A stretch of DNA of 64,000 nucleotides from Antrihabitans spumae (GCF_043944905.1 NZ_JBIMSN010000034.1:44467-108466); one strand, 5' to 3'. Numbered from the stretch's first letter, positions 52,175-60,924 are shown. A program made the numbers and translations. The notes: generated from the sequence alone by a model not told the origin.

Positions 52175-53952
52175 CGCGCGCGAAACTGTTCCGATCGAAG
52201 GAAGCGGCCAGCGGCCTCCAAAGCCGGCCCTGAACTGTCGGCGTCGGAAACGAACACCGCAAACGCGACGCCGCCCACGATTCCGACGAACCAGCCGTGT
52301 GCAGGGCCGTTGCCATGTTCGGCGGTTCCGGTCTTGCCGCGCAGGTCGGGAATGTCGTTCAGAATCGTCGCCGTTCCGCCGGTGACCGTCTCTCGCATCA
52401 TCGTCAGAAGCTCTGACGATATGTTCGCTGGAAGCTGGTCCGGCGTTTTGTCGCCGGTTCCCGGCTTCCCTTGGACGATCATCGGAGCGCGTACGCCGTT
52501 GTTGGCGATCGACGACGCGACGAGCGCCATACCGAACGGCGACGCCGTCACCTTGCCCTGACCAATGCCGGATTCGACTCGCTCCGCAGGTGTGTCGGCC
52601 GGAGGAACCGAGCCGGTGACAGTCGTAAGGCCGGGGGTGACGTAGTCGACGCCGAGACCGAACTGCGCCGCGGCCTTGGTCAACGCATCAGGCGGAAGGG
52701 CGACAGCGAGGCGCCCCAACGTCGTGTTGCACGACCGCGCGAACGCGGTGTGGAACGGCACCTGGCCGAGGTCGAAGTTCTCGTCGTTCGGGATCTGCCG
52801 ACCTTCGATGTTCTCCGTGCCGGGGCACGGCAGCACGGTGTCCGGCGTGACAGTCCCCGCTTGCAACGCGGCCGACGCAGTCACGGTCTTGAACGTGGAA
52901 CCCGGCGGGTAGAGCCCGGTGAGGGCGATCGGACCTTGGGCATCGGCGGATGCGTTTTGTGCGACGCCGAGAATTCCGCCGGTCGACGGCTCGATCGCCA
53001 CGATCGCTGCAGGCTGCTGAATGGGAGCGAGCGCAGCTTCGGCAGCGACCTGCAGGTTCGTGTCGAGTGTCGTCGCGATGTCCGGCGTTGTCTTGGCGTC
53101 TTCGCCGATCAGGCGCTCTGCGGTGCCGTCGGGTGCGATGGACGCGACCTCCCAACCGGCCGCTGCGTCGTTGGCTTCCTGCCACAGTTCGCTCAGCCCG
53201 TTGAACGCAGGCGAGGTGAGCGCGCGGTCGGCGGTGAGCAGCCGGGTCTGTTGCACGAGTTCGACACCCGGAATCGCAGCGAGTGCAGCCGAAATCGGTG
53301 TCGCATCCTGTTCGCGAAGAGCGACCGGAGTGATCGGTTTGCCTTCTGCCGCAGCAAGATCGGTCTGCATCGTCTGCGCGGTGACGGTCGGCGCGACGGG
53401 GGTGAGCAGCGCGGCTACCGCAGCGGTGTCCGCGGTCGGCGACACGTTGACCAGCGTCACGACCTGCTGCGTCAACAGATCACGACCAGCGCTGTCGGCT
53501 ACACGAGCAGGTTTCGGATACGTCGCGCGGTAGATCAGTGAGCCGGAGTTGCCGGCTTCGAACGGTGCCAGAACGGACGGGTCCCAGGTGATCCGCCAGC
53601 CCTCGGCACCATCGGTCGCTGTCGCGGTTGTCGTGTACTTCCACTCTTTCGGCGAGTCACCTCCGCCGAGTTTCCAGTTGGCGGCAAAGGTGATCGTGTC
53701 GTCGTCGCCGGACGTTCCCGTCTTGTCGACATCGAACTGCACTTCCTTGCCGAGCCCGTCGTACATCTGGGTTATGGCGGTCGTTGCCTGGGCTGGGTCG
53801 GAGGTCAACGCTGCTGCGGCTCCCACATCGTCGCTGTTCAGCGCATTCGCGAACTGTTCGCCAAGCGTCTGCGGCTGGTCTGGACCGCTGTCGCCACACG
53901 CGGTGAGAATCATGGTCAAGCTCGCCCCGACGGCGAGAAGCGTTGTGCGCAC
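52171..53952 (-). CDS. Penicillin-binding protein with MecA_N domain (class B transpeptidase)
   Basis: 593-residue D,D-transpeptidase that cross-links peptidoglycan. The N-terminus reads as a lipoprotein or signal-anchor (LLAVGASLTMILTACGDS, lipobox LTAC). The MecA_N/NTF2-like domain, dimerisation domain and transpeptidase domain follow. Active-site motifs are complete: S352-T-F-K, S407-C-N and K540-T-G. The layout resembles Rv2864c (PbpLipo). The GTG start lies two bases after a perfect inverted repeat that may control it. Confidence 0.92.
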   Translation of the reverse strand: MRTTLLAVGASLTMILTACGDSGPDQPQTLGEQFANALNSDDVGAAAALTSDPAQATTAITQMYDGLGKEVQFDVDKTGTSGDDDTITFAANWKLGGGDSPKEWKYTTTATATDGAEGWRITWDPSVLAPFEAGNSGSLIYRATYPKPARVADSAGRDLLTQQVVTLVNVSPTADTAAVAALLTPVAPTVTAQTMQTDLAAAEGKPITPVALREQDATPISAALAAIPGVELVQQTRLLTADRALTSPAFNGLSELWQEANDAAAGWEVASIAPDGTAERLIGEDAKTTPDIATTLDTNLQVAAEAALAPIQQPAAIVAIEPSTGGILGVAQNASADAQGPIALTGLYPPGSTFKTVTASAALQAGTVTPDTVLPCPGTENIEGRQIPNDENFDLGQVPFHTAFARSCNTTLGRLAVALPPDALTKAAAQFGLGVDYVTPGLTTVTGSVPPADTPAERVESGIGQGKVTASPFGMALVASSIANNGVRAPMIVQGKPGTGDKTPDQLPANISSELLTMMRETVTGGTATILNDIPDLRGKTGTAEHGNGPAHGWFVGIVGGVAFAVFVSDADSSGPALEAAGRFLRSEQFRAR

Positions 53953-53954
53953 GA

Positions 53955-53997
53955 CCTCGATAATGCCCGAGACATCGAGCCGCGGGCATTATCGAGG
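53955..53997. promoter_or_regulatory. Perfect 15-base inverted repeat before the PBP gene
   Basis: CCTCGATAATGCCCG (53955-53969) and CGGGCATTATCGAGG (53983-53997) are separated by 13 bases. It ends two bases from the GTG of the PBP gene and 13 bases after the epimerase stop. No T run follows, so an operator or a translation-blocking hairpin is more likely than a terminator. Confidence 0.6.
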
Positions 53998-54009
53998 ATT
54001 CGTCGCGTT

Positions 54010-54942
54010 TCACGCCTGACGGGCTCGCCACCATTCGACGGTCTGCTTGATCGCCGTGTCGAACGGGGTCGGGCTCACCCCGAGGACCGCCTCGCTACGT
54101 GAGGAGTCGACCACGAACGGCTTGCTGAACTGATACGACGTCTCGGCGAGTTCCCGCGAATCCGTCGACACGACGCCGCCGACGTGCAACACCCAGGCCG
54201 GGATCGCCGACATCTTGGGAGTCGGCACGTCCCCCGCGCGGGCAACGGCTTCGATCAGCTCTCGCTGTGTCACCGCCGGTGCGGTCGGTGCGTGATAGAA
54301 GCCGTTCCACAGCTCCGGGTTGGTCGCCGCAGCGATCATCGCGCTCGCCAAGTCCGGGACGTAGGTGAACGAGTGCGGCATGTCGAGGCTGCCGATGACG
54401 CGCATCGTCTTGCCAGCCAAGACCGTTGGAATCATGCGCTCGCCTGCGTGCGACATCATCACGTGCGGACCGAAGAAGTCCGATGCCGCGACGCTGACGG
54501 TGTTGGTTGCGGACTCTTCGCGGGCGCGCAGCAGCTCGGTGCGGATGCCGAGTTTGCCTTTCGTCGCGTTGCGCGGAGTGTCTTCCGTGATCGGACCGTC
54601 GACATGGCCGTAGGAGTAGAGACTCTCGGGGAAGACGACGACGGCGTCGACCCGACCCGCTGCTTCCAGTACCGCCTGCTCGGCGACCGGCAACTCGGCC
54701 CGCCATGCCTTGGCTGTGTAGGCCGATCCATGAATGCAGTGGTAGACGGCCACCGCACCGTCGAAGGCGGCGGCAAGCTGCTCGGGCTTGGACACATCGG
54801 TCTTGCGGCGTTCGATCAGCGCGTGCTCGGGTCCACTGCCGGACCTGGTCAGGATTCGAACCTGATGGCCCTGTGCCGCCAACTGCTCGGCAATGTTGGT
54901 TCCGACCTGTCCTGCTCCGTTGACGACATGTATTCCGGCCAT
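54010..54942 (-). CDS. NAD-dependent epimerase/dehydratase (extended SDR)
   Basis: 310 residues. VVNGAGQVGTNIAEQLAAQG is the Rossmann nucleotide loop, and FPESLYSYG stands where YxxxK usually occurs: tyrosine is present but the expected lysine three or four residues later is not evident, so it may be an atypical or reductase-like member. AGGGGAACGAA precedes ATG 54942. Divergent from a TetR gene with two matching operators between them. Substrate unknown. Confidence 0.8.
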   Translation of the reverse strand: MAGIHVVNGAGQVGTNIAEQLAAQGHQVRILTRSGSGPEHALIERRKTDVSKPEQLAAAFDGAVAVYHCIHGSAYTAKAWRAELPVAEQAVLEAAGRVDAVVVFPESLYSYGHVDGPITEDTPRNATKGKLGIRTELLRAREESATNTVSVAASDFFGPHVMMSHAGERMIPTVLAGKTMRVIGSLDMPHSFTYVPDLASAMIAAATNPELWNGFYHAPTAPAVTQRELIEAVARAGDVPTPKMSAIPAWVLHVGGVVSTDSRELAETSYQFSKPFVVDSSRSEAVLGVSPTPFDTAIKQTVEWWRARQA

Positions 54943-54965
54943 TTCGTTCCCCTGATCTCGTTTGT

Positions 54966-55031
54966 GAGCACTGCTCTCGGTTCGATTGCAAGCATGCACC
55001 CATTCCGTTCTCAAGTCAAGAGCACTGCTCT
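54966..55031. promoter_or_regulatory. Two identical TetR operator palindromes
   Basis: GAGCACTGCTC occurs at 54966-54976 and again inside AGAGCACTGCTCT at 55019-55031. Both are perfect palindromes about a central base and lie in the 132-base gap between divergent epimerase and TetR genes, one near each start. Confidence 0.7.
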
Positions 55032-55074
55032 CTTTTGTTGACACCGCTCTTATCGACAGTGCAAGCTGACGCCT

Positions 55075-55770
55075 ATGACCAGCACTCCACGTGAGCGTGC
55101 CCGGGTACAAACGCTCGAAGACATCACGCGGATCGGTCGAGATCATCTGGCCAAAGAGGGTGCTGCAGCACTCTCACTGCGTGCCGTCGCGCGCGACCTC
55201 GGCGTCGTCTCGTCGGCGGTCTATCGCTACGTCAAAAGTCGCGACGAACTGCTGACCCTGTTGGTCGTCGACGCCTACGACGAACTCGGCGACGAGGTGG
55301 ACGCCGCACTCGCCGTCGCGCCGGCCGACGACTACCGAGAGCAGTTCCGCGCAATCGGCTGGTCGGTCCGCAGTTGGGCGCTACGGGAACCGGCTCGCTA
55401 CGCACTGTTGTTCGGCAGCCCCGTCCCCGGCTACGCAGCTCCCGCCGAACAGACGACCGGACCGGGCACGCGCGTGATCACCGCATTGGTCGGCCTGTAC
55501 GAACGCGCATACCGCAGCGGCAATCTGACGATTCCGACCACCGTCGCCGCACCCGCCGAGCTGCATCGCAGCTTCGCCGCGATCCGCACCCAGTTCGACC
55601 TCGAGGCTCCGGACGAGCTCATCGCCCGCGGCGTCTTCGCGTGGGCAGGGCTATTCGGCGTCGTGAATTTCGAAGTATTCGACCAATACGGACCGCATAC
55701 GTTCAGCGACAAATCCGCCCTGTTTGCCCACCATCTCGAGGTGCTTCTGGAATCGATCGGTCTCGTCTGA
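55075..55770 (+). CDS. TetR-family regulator with WHG-type C-terminal domain
   Basis: 231 residues. The DNA-binding part is ALSLRAVARDLGVVSSAVYRYVKSRDEL; the C-terminal domain (IGWSVRSWALREPARYALLF, GVFAWAGLFGVVNFEVF) is of the TetR_C_13/WHG type. It should repress itself and the divergent epimerase through the GAGCACTGCTC palindromes. Ligand unknown. Confidence 0.88.
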   Translation: MTSTPRERARVQTLEDITRIGRDHLAKEGAAALSLRAVARDLGVVSSAVYRYVKSRDELLTLLVVDAYDELGDEVDAALAVAPADDYREQFRAIGWSVRSWALREPARYALLFGSPVPGYAAPAEQTTGPGTRVITALVGLYERAYRSGNLTIPTTVAAPAELHRSFAAIRTQFDLEAPDELIARGVFAWAGLFGVVNFEVFDQYGPHTFSDKSALFAHHLEVLLESIGLV

Positions 55771-55837
55771 ATTCTCGGCGCAATCTCTGCGAGCGTCTTA
55801 ACGGACAACCCCGCCGGAACGGTGCGATGATGTCTTG

Positions 55838-56515
55838 GTGGCACAGGGAGACGAACCCGACGACCAGACAACCCGGGACGATTGGGGCGAGCGCAGCGAC
55901 GGTGGAGCAGCACGCCGCGGCGAAGGCCTCTCGGCAGACCATTGGGAGCCCGAATCAGTCGTGCGCCCAGGCAGCCTGCTGGTTGCCTCGACAGAACTTG
56001 TCGAGCCTGCCTTTCGAAGAACCGTCATCTACATCATCGAGCACAACGACTCGGGCAGCTTGGGCGTCGTGATCAATCGGCCCAGCGACACGGCAGTGCA
56101 CAACGTTCTGCCGCAGTGGTCCAGCCTCGTGTCGCGTCCGCGCGCGCTGTACGTCGGCGGTCCGGTCAAGCGTGATGCGGCGCTCTGCCTTGCGACGCTG
56201 CGTGTCGGCGTCGACATCGACGACGTTCCAGGGCTGCGGCGAGTGGATGGTCGCGTCGCGATGGTCGACCTCGATTCCGATCCTGACGAGATCCGCCCGC
56301 TGGTGGAGGGCGTCCGCATCTTCGCGGGCTACTCGGGGTGGACGTTCGGGCAGCTCGAAGGCGAGCTGGAACGACAGGACTGGATGGTGTTGTCGGCGTT
56401 GGCATCCGATCTGATCGGTCCGCCGCGCGTCGACCTGTGGGCAAGCGTCCTCAGACGCCAACCGCTACCCCTTGCCATGCTCGCGACCCACCCCATCGAG
56501 GTCGAAAGAAACTGA
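55838..56515 (+). CDS. YqgE/AlgH family protein
   Basis: 225 residues; the core from VVRPGSLLVASTELVEPAFR through YIIEHNDSGSLGVVINRP, YVGGPVKRDA and FAGYSGWTFGQLEGELE is the complete UPF0301 fold. The first 30 residues are an unconserved charged extension, so the true start might be further downstream. Function unknown in the family (E. coli YqgE, M. tuberculosis Rv0038). Confidence 0.87.
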   Translation: MAQGDEPDDQTTRDDWGERSDGGAARRGEGLSADHWEPESVVRPGSLLVASTELVEPAFRRTVIYIIEHNDSGSLGVVINRPSDTAVHNVLPQWSSLVSRPRALYVGGPVKRDAALCLATLRVGVDIDDVPGLRRVDGRVAMVDLDSDPDEIRPLVEGVRIFAGYSGWTFGQLEGELERQDWMVLSALASDLIGPPRVDLWASVLRRQPLPLAMLATHPIEVERN

Positions 56516-56525
56516 GGCGGCTGAG

Positions 56526-56581
56526 GCGGCTTCGCCGCTCGTGAGTCCTTTCGGTGGGCCCGCCCTCCGAAAGGACTCACG
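56526..56581. repeat. Palindromic intergenic element, copy 3
   Basis: CGTGAGTCCTTTCGGTGGG (56540-56558) pairs with CCCTCCGAAAGGACTCACG (56563-56581). A small hairpin GCGGCTTCGCCGC lies just before. It fills the gap between the convergent YqgE and glutamate decarboxylase stops. Confidence 0.8.
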
Positions 56582-56582
56582 A

Positions 56583-57959
56583 CTAATGGGCGAAATGCGC
56601 CGCGTGTGAATGCCCGTTGAGCCCCCGCTGCCGGAGTTCAGCGACGACCGCCTTGATCGCCACCATCAGCATGTGACCGAGGTCCGCACTGAAGCCCTCC
56701 CGGAACACGATCCGCAACACCGCGACATCCTCCGCATCCGCGGGCATCGTGTACGCGGGCACCTGCCAACCGCCGGTGCGCAGTTCATGTGAGATGTCGA
56801 AGACCGTGAAGCCGCACTCAGCCTGCAGCTTGAACGTCACCACCGGAATTGCCGACCCATCGGTGATCACCTCGACCTCGGGTAACTCCGCGAGCTTGCC
56901 ACTGACCCGAACTGCCGTGTCGCGCAACGTCTCCATGATCGCGGTATAGCCGCCGCGGCCAAGCCTGATGAAGTTGTAGTACTGCCCGACCACCTGGTTG
57001 CCCGGACGTGAAAAGTTCAGGGTGAAGGTCGGCATGTCGCCGCCGAGATAGTTGACGTGGAAGACCAGGTCCTCGGGCAGGTGCTCGCGGCTACGCCATA
57101 CGACGAAGCCGATGCCCGGGTACGTGAGGCCGTACTTGTGGCCGCTCGCGTTGATCGACACCACGCGCGGAACCCGAAAGTCCCACAACAGATCCGGATC
57201 CAGAAATGGAACGACGAAACCACCACTCGCCGCGTCGACATGCAGCGGAATGTCGGGTCCGCCGTCGGCAGCCAACTTGTCGAGCGCTGCCGCTATCTCG
57301 GCGATCGGCTCCAACTCGCCCGTGTACGTCGTTCCGAGGATGGCGACGACGCCGATCGTGTTCTCGTCCACGGCGTCGAGCACCTGCTCGGGCGTGATGA
57401 CATACCGATCACGAGTCATCGGCAGGTACTTCGCCTCGACGTCGAAGTATTTGCAGAACTTCTCCCACACGACCTGAACATTGCTGCCGAGAACAAGATT
57501 CGGCTTGGTCGTATCTTTCCCCGACCGCGCCTCACGCCAACGCCACTTCAACGCAAGGCCCGCGAGCATGACTGCCTCGCTCGATCCGATCGTCGACACA
57601 CCCGTCGCCGATCTCGAATCCGTCGGATCCAAATCCGGCGCGTGAAAGAGGTCGGCGACCATGTTGACGCAACGCTCCTCGATCGACGCCGTCGCCGGAT
57701 ACTCGTCCTTGTCGATCATGTTCTTGTCGAACGTCTCCGCCATCAGCCGCTCGGCCTGCGGTTCCATCCAGGTCGTCACGAACGTCGCGAGATTCAGTCG
57801 CGAACTTCCGTCGAGCATCAGCTCGTCGTGGATGTATCGATACGCCACCTCGGGATGCATCTCCGAATCCGGAAGCCGAAGCGCCGGAACAGGTTCGGTA
57901 TCGAGGCGAGCCGTATAGGCGGGTGCGAGAAAGCCATCGGGATGGGTGATCCGCTTCAT
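56583..57959 (-). CDS. gad: Glutamate decarboxylase
   Basis: 458-residue PLP enzyme converting glutamate to GABA and CO2, consuming a proton. The PLP lysine is in SINASGHKYGLTYPG, with the HVDAASGGFVVPF aspartate motif before it and the N-terminal YPATASIEERCVNMVADLFH region. The C-terminus (HSHAAHFAH) ends with several histidines, as in acid-activated GadB. No glutamate/GABA antiporter is in the window, so an acid-resistance role is unproven. TACCGT lies seven bases before the ATG. Confidence 0.92.
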   Translation of the reverse strand: MKRITHPDGFLAPAYTARLDTEPVPALRLPDSEMHPEVAYRYIHDELMLDGSSRLNLATFVTTWMEPQAERLMAETFDKNMIDKDEYPATASIEERCVNMVADLFHAPDLDPTDSRSATGVSTIGSSEAVMLAGLALKWRWREARSGKDTTKPNLVLGSNVQVVWEKFCKYFDVEAKYLPMTRDRYVITPEQVLDAVDENTIGVVAILGTTYTGELEPIAEIAAALDKLAADGGPDIPLHVDAASGGFVVPFLDPDLLWDFRVPRVVSINASGHKYGLTYPGIGFVVWRSREHLPEDLVFHVNYLGGDMPTFTLNFSRPGNQVVGQYYNFIRLGRGGYTAIMETLRDTAVRVSGKLAELPEVEVITDGSAIPVVTFKLQAECGFTVFDISHELRTGGWQVPAYTMPADAEDVAVLRIVFREGFSADLGHMLMVAIKAVVAELRQRGLNGHSHAAHFAH

Positions 57960-57966
57960 CGCTCCA

Positions 57967-57972
57967 ACGGTA
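57967..57972 (-). promoter_or_regulatory. Leaderless -10 box (TACCGT) for glutamate decarboxylase
   Basis: On the minus strand TACCGT ends seven bases before ATG 57959. A weak GGAG also lies close to the start. Confidence 0.4.
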
Positions 57973-58004
57973 GACCTCTCGACGCCGGCTGCGCCGCAGT
58001 TCTG

Positions 58005-58427
58005 TTACGTCGGCGGAGTACTCGCCGGTGGCGCGGTGAACTGCGACGTACCCAAAGGTCGCGGAGCCTGGTTCGCCCAACGAGGCGGATAGTTCGACGA
58101 CTGCTGGGTCGTTACGACGACCGGCGGACGGCTTCCGGCCAAACAGAGTGCGACTCCGATGCCACCCAGCGCGCCGAGGACCACGAGGCTGAACCCAGCA
58201 GCTCCGACCGCAGCGTCACCTTTCTGATTCTCGGCTCGTTGTTCCTCGTAATTGCGGTCCTCGCAGGTTTCACTCGGACTCATCCGATTGACCAAAGTCG
58301 TCTTTCCGTCTTGTGTCCGGCACTCGACATCCGCCTCCTTCGCGAGATATCCCAAGACGCCCGCGACCACCATCGCCAACCCAACGAGGCTGACGACAAG
58401 ACCGCACAGAACAGCAACGATTCGCAT
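58005..58427 (-). CDS. Two-helix membrane protein, hypothetical
   Basis: 140 residues. Two helices (IVAVLCGLVVSLVGLAMVVA and AAGFSLVVLGALGGIGVALC) flank an extracytoplasmic loop with two cysteines (VECRTQDGK, SETCEDR) likely in a disulfide; the C-terminal tail is proline/glutamine-rich. ATG 58427 has GGGGGAG upstream. No family recognised. Divergent from the secreted protein at 58637. Confidence 0.6.
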   Translation of the reverse strand: MRIVAVLCGLVVSLVGLAMVVAGVLGYLAKEADVECRTQDGKTTLVNRMSPSETCEDRNYEEQRAENQKGDAAVGAAGFSLVVLGALGGIGVALCLAGSRPPVVVTTQQSSNYPPRWANQAPRPLGTSQFTAPPASTPPT

Positions 58428-58636
58428 GAAACTCCCCCGGTATTCGCTTTGACTGATGCCTGACAGACGAGCTGCCAGGTCGCATCCTTTCAGGGAACGC
58501 GATCCCATGCCGGGGGCGACTCGCTCACATCGCGCGGCAACTCGGCGAATTGACGCACGGTTGTCGGGTCCGAAGCGAGTATCTCGATGAGGCGTATTCG
58601 GGGTTGCCCGCGAGATTGTGGAGGATACTTGCTCGC

Positions 58637-59059
58637 ATGCTTCGTGCCGCGTTCGTAACCGCCGCCGCTTTCTCCGCCCTCGTCATCGGTGCGCCATCGG
58701 CCGCCGCGATTCCCGTCTACCAAACTGCAATCAGCCTGGTCCCGAGCGGAACTATCGGGACTGGGTGCGCCGTGACGCTGACCGCCACCGTCACTTCCAC
58801 TCCTCCCCCGATCGACAAAGGGGACGTCTACTTCTCGCTGGACAACTCCGTTGACCTCGGTCAACTGGAGCTAAGGAGTGGTAAAGCGAGTGTTGTGTGG
58901 ACGCCAACGCAAGCACAGGCTGGCGCACACAAATTGACTGCCTTCTACACCGGCTTCAACTCGAACGATGAGGAGGCGTGGACGATGTCGTTGATCGACC
59001 TGAACGTCACTGTCGTGAACGCAATCAACACCGGTTCGGGTTGCTTGCCGCTCGGGTAA
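58637..59059 (+). CDS. Secreted Ig-like repeat protein
   Basis: 140 residues. A signal peptide (FVTAAAFSALVIGAPSAAA, cleavage after AAA) precedes a beta-rich domain with TGCAVTLTATVTS, VYFSLDNS and AGAHKLTAFYTG, similar to bacterial Ig-like (Big) domains; two cysteines could form a disulfide. A GGAGGA lies 11 bases before the ATG. Similar single-domain secreted proteins are common in Rhodococcus and Nocardia. Function unknown. Confidence 0.68.
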   Translation: MLRAAFVTAAAFSALVIGAPSAAAIPVYQTAISLVPSGTIGTGCAVTLTATVTSTPPPIDKGDVYFSLDNSVDLGQLELRSGKASVVWTPTQAQAGAHKLTAFYTGFNSNDEEAWTMSLIDLNVTVVNAINTGSGCLPLG

Positions 59060-59152
59060 CAACAAACATCGATAGGATTCAATCGCAGATCGCGCAATGG
59101 TCTGCCCGGTCAGATGCTCCTCATCGGAACAGTCTGAACCATCCGGTGCTGA

Positions 59153-59174
59153 GCTTCGTATCACTAGACGAAGC
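59153..59174. promoter_or_regulatory. Inverted repeat upstream of the ThDP operon
   Basis: GCTTCGT (59153-59159) and ACGAAGC (59168-59174) form a perfect 7-base inverted repeat around eight bases, 28 bases before the operon start. Could be an operator or an mRNA hairpin. Confidence 0.4.
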
Positions 59175-59202
59175 ACAACGGACCCACCGGGAGGAGCGAG
59201 GA

Positions 59203-60924
59203 ATGGATGCGGCCACACGTGACCGAGAGCCGCGACCTCAGCGGGTAGTCGACTACCTGGTCGATGCGATCGCCGCACTCGGTGTGCACCACGTCTTCGG
59301 CGTCGACGGCGCCAATATCGAGGACCTCTACGACGCCATCTTCGCCACCGACAGCCCCGTCACGGGGATCGTCGCGAAGCACGAATTCTCGGCAGCGACG
59401 ATGGCCGACGGTTACGCCCGCTCGTCGAGTGGCCTCGGCGTCGTGGCAGCAACCTCGGGTGGCGGCGCGATGAACCTGGTGGCGGGACTCGCGGAGTCGT
59501 TCACCTCACGCGTTCCCGTGCTCGCACTGATCGGTCAGTCGCCGACCACCGTCGAAGGCAAAGGTGGATTCCAGGATTCGAGCGGCAAGGCGGGATCGAT
59601 CAACGCGCTCGCACTGTTCTCCGAGATCGCCAACTACTGCGCACGGGTCGAACGCGTCGAAGACATCGAGGAGCAGCTCGATCGCGCGGTCCGTGCTGCG
59701 CTGCGTGGCGGCCCGGGAATTCTGTTGCTTCCCAAGGATATCCAGCAGGCGACGTTCACCCCGAAGGCCGCCTACCGCAGGCCGGTAGTTCGTCCCGTCC
59801 GCGACCTGGTCGGTCTGGCTGCCGTATCCGACGCCATCGCAACCGCCCGCACAACCGGCAAGATCACGATCATCGCGGGTGACCAGGTCGCGCGGAACGA
59901 TGCGCGCAGGCAATTGCGGACCCTGGCTGGAGCTTTGGACGCATCCGTCGGTGTCGCACCCGATGCGAAAGACGTCTACGGCAGCAACGACCCCGGCTTC
60001 TGCGGTGTTGCCGGAATCATGGGCAACGCCGAACTCGTTGCAGCGGTGCGGAACTCTGCGCTGTGCCTGTTGGTCGGCACTCGGCTTCCGTCCACAGCAG
60101 GCGCGGGTCTCGATGCCGCGCTGGCCGATACGACGGTCGTCAGCATCGGCGCCGAAGAGCCCTTCGTAGCATCGACCCACGCCACGAGCAGCGATCTCGG
60201 CGGCACCCTGGCCGAACTCGCGCAAGCCTTCGGGTCTCCTACACATCCCGAACGCAGCATCGCGACCAATACCGTAACGACGCTGTCCGTTCCGGCAGCC
60301 GATGGCCCGGGCCTGCGGTATCGCGACGCTGTCGACGCCATCGCGGCAGTCCTTCCCGCGGGTGCCGACGTCTTCGCCGATGCAGGCAACACCGGAGCGT
60401 CTGTGGTGCACCATCTGCCGATTCCGGACGGCGGACGCTTCGTCGTCGCACTCGGGATGGGCGGCATGGGCTATGCCTTCGGCGCCGCGATCGGGTCGTC
60501 CTGTGTACGCGAGCGGCGGACCTTCGTCATCGCAGGCGACGGCGCATTCTTCATGCACGGCATGGAGATTCACACGGCGGTCGAACACCGGCTGCCCGTG
60601 ACGTTCGTCGTGTTCAACAACAACGCCCACGCCATGTGCCTCACTCGCGAACAGCTCTTCTATCAGGATCGATACAGCTTCAACCGATTCCAGCCGACGA
60701 TGATCGGCGAAGGTGTCGCGGCGATGTTTCCCACGATGCCGTCGTTCGCGGCACGAGACCTACCGCAATTGACGGCCGCGCTCGCCGCTGCCTCCGAACA
60801 TGACGGGCCGTCGTTCATCTCGGTGGACTGCGACCCCGACGAAATCCCGCCTTTCGTTCCGTTTCTCAATCACCCTGCGATCGAGGAGAGATCACGTGAC
60901 CAACGCACTTCCCGCGCTCAGTGA
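59203..60924 (+). CDS. Thiamine-diphosphate-dependent enzyme (acetolactate synthase-like)
   Basis: 573 residues in the three-domain layout of pyruvate oxidases, acetolactate synthases and carboligases. Glu61 (VAKHEFSAATMADGYA) activates the thiazolium; GDG at 445-447 with NNN near 472 (FVVFNNNAHAM) binds Mg and diphosphate. It should decarboxylate a 2-keto acid and transfer the acyl anion to an acceptor. It differs from IlvB in lacking a regulatory-subunit gene nearby. GGAGGAGCGAGGA precedes the ATG. First gene of a four-gene overlapping operon. Confidence 0.85.
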   Translation: MDAATRDREPRPQRVVDYLVDAIAALGVHHVFGVDGANIEDLYDAIFATDSPVTGIVAKHEFSAATMADGYARSSSGLGVVAATSGGGAMNLVAGLAESFTSRVPVLALIGQSPTTVEGKGGFQDSSGKAGSINALALFSEIANYCARVERVEDIEEQLDRAVRAALRGGPGILLLPKDIQQATFTPKAAYRRPVVRPVRDLVGLAAVSDAIATARTTGKITIIAGDQVARNDARRQLRTLAGALDASVGVAPDAKDVYGSNDPGFCGVAGIMGNAELVAAVRNSALCLLVGTRLPSTAGAGLDAALADTTVVSIGAEEPFVASTHATSSDLGGTLAELAQAFGSPTHPERSIATNTVTTLSVPAADGPGLRYRDAVDAIAAVLPAGADVFADAGNTGASVVHHLPIPDGGRFVVALGMGGMGYAFGAAIGSSCVRERRTFVIAGDGAFFMHGMEIHTAVEHRLPVTFVVFNNNAHAMCLTREQLFYQDRYSFNRFQPTMIGEGVAAMFPTMPSFAARDLPQLTAALAAASEHDGPSFISVDCDPDEIPPFVPFLNHPAIEERSRDQRTSRAQ

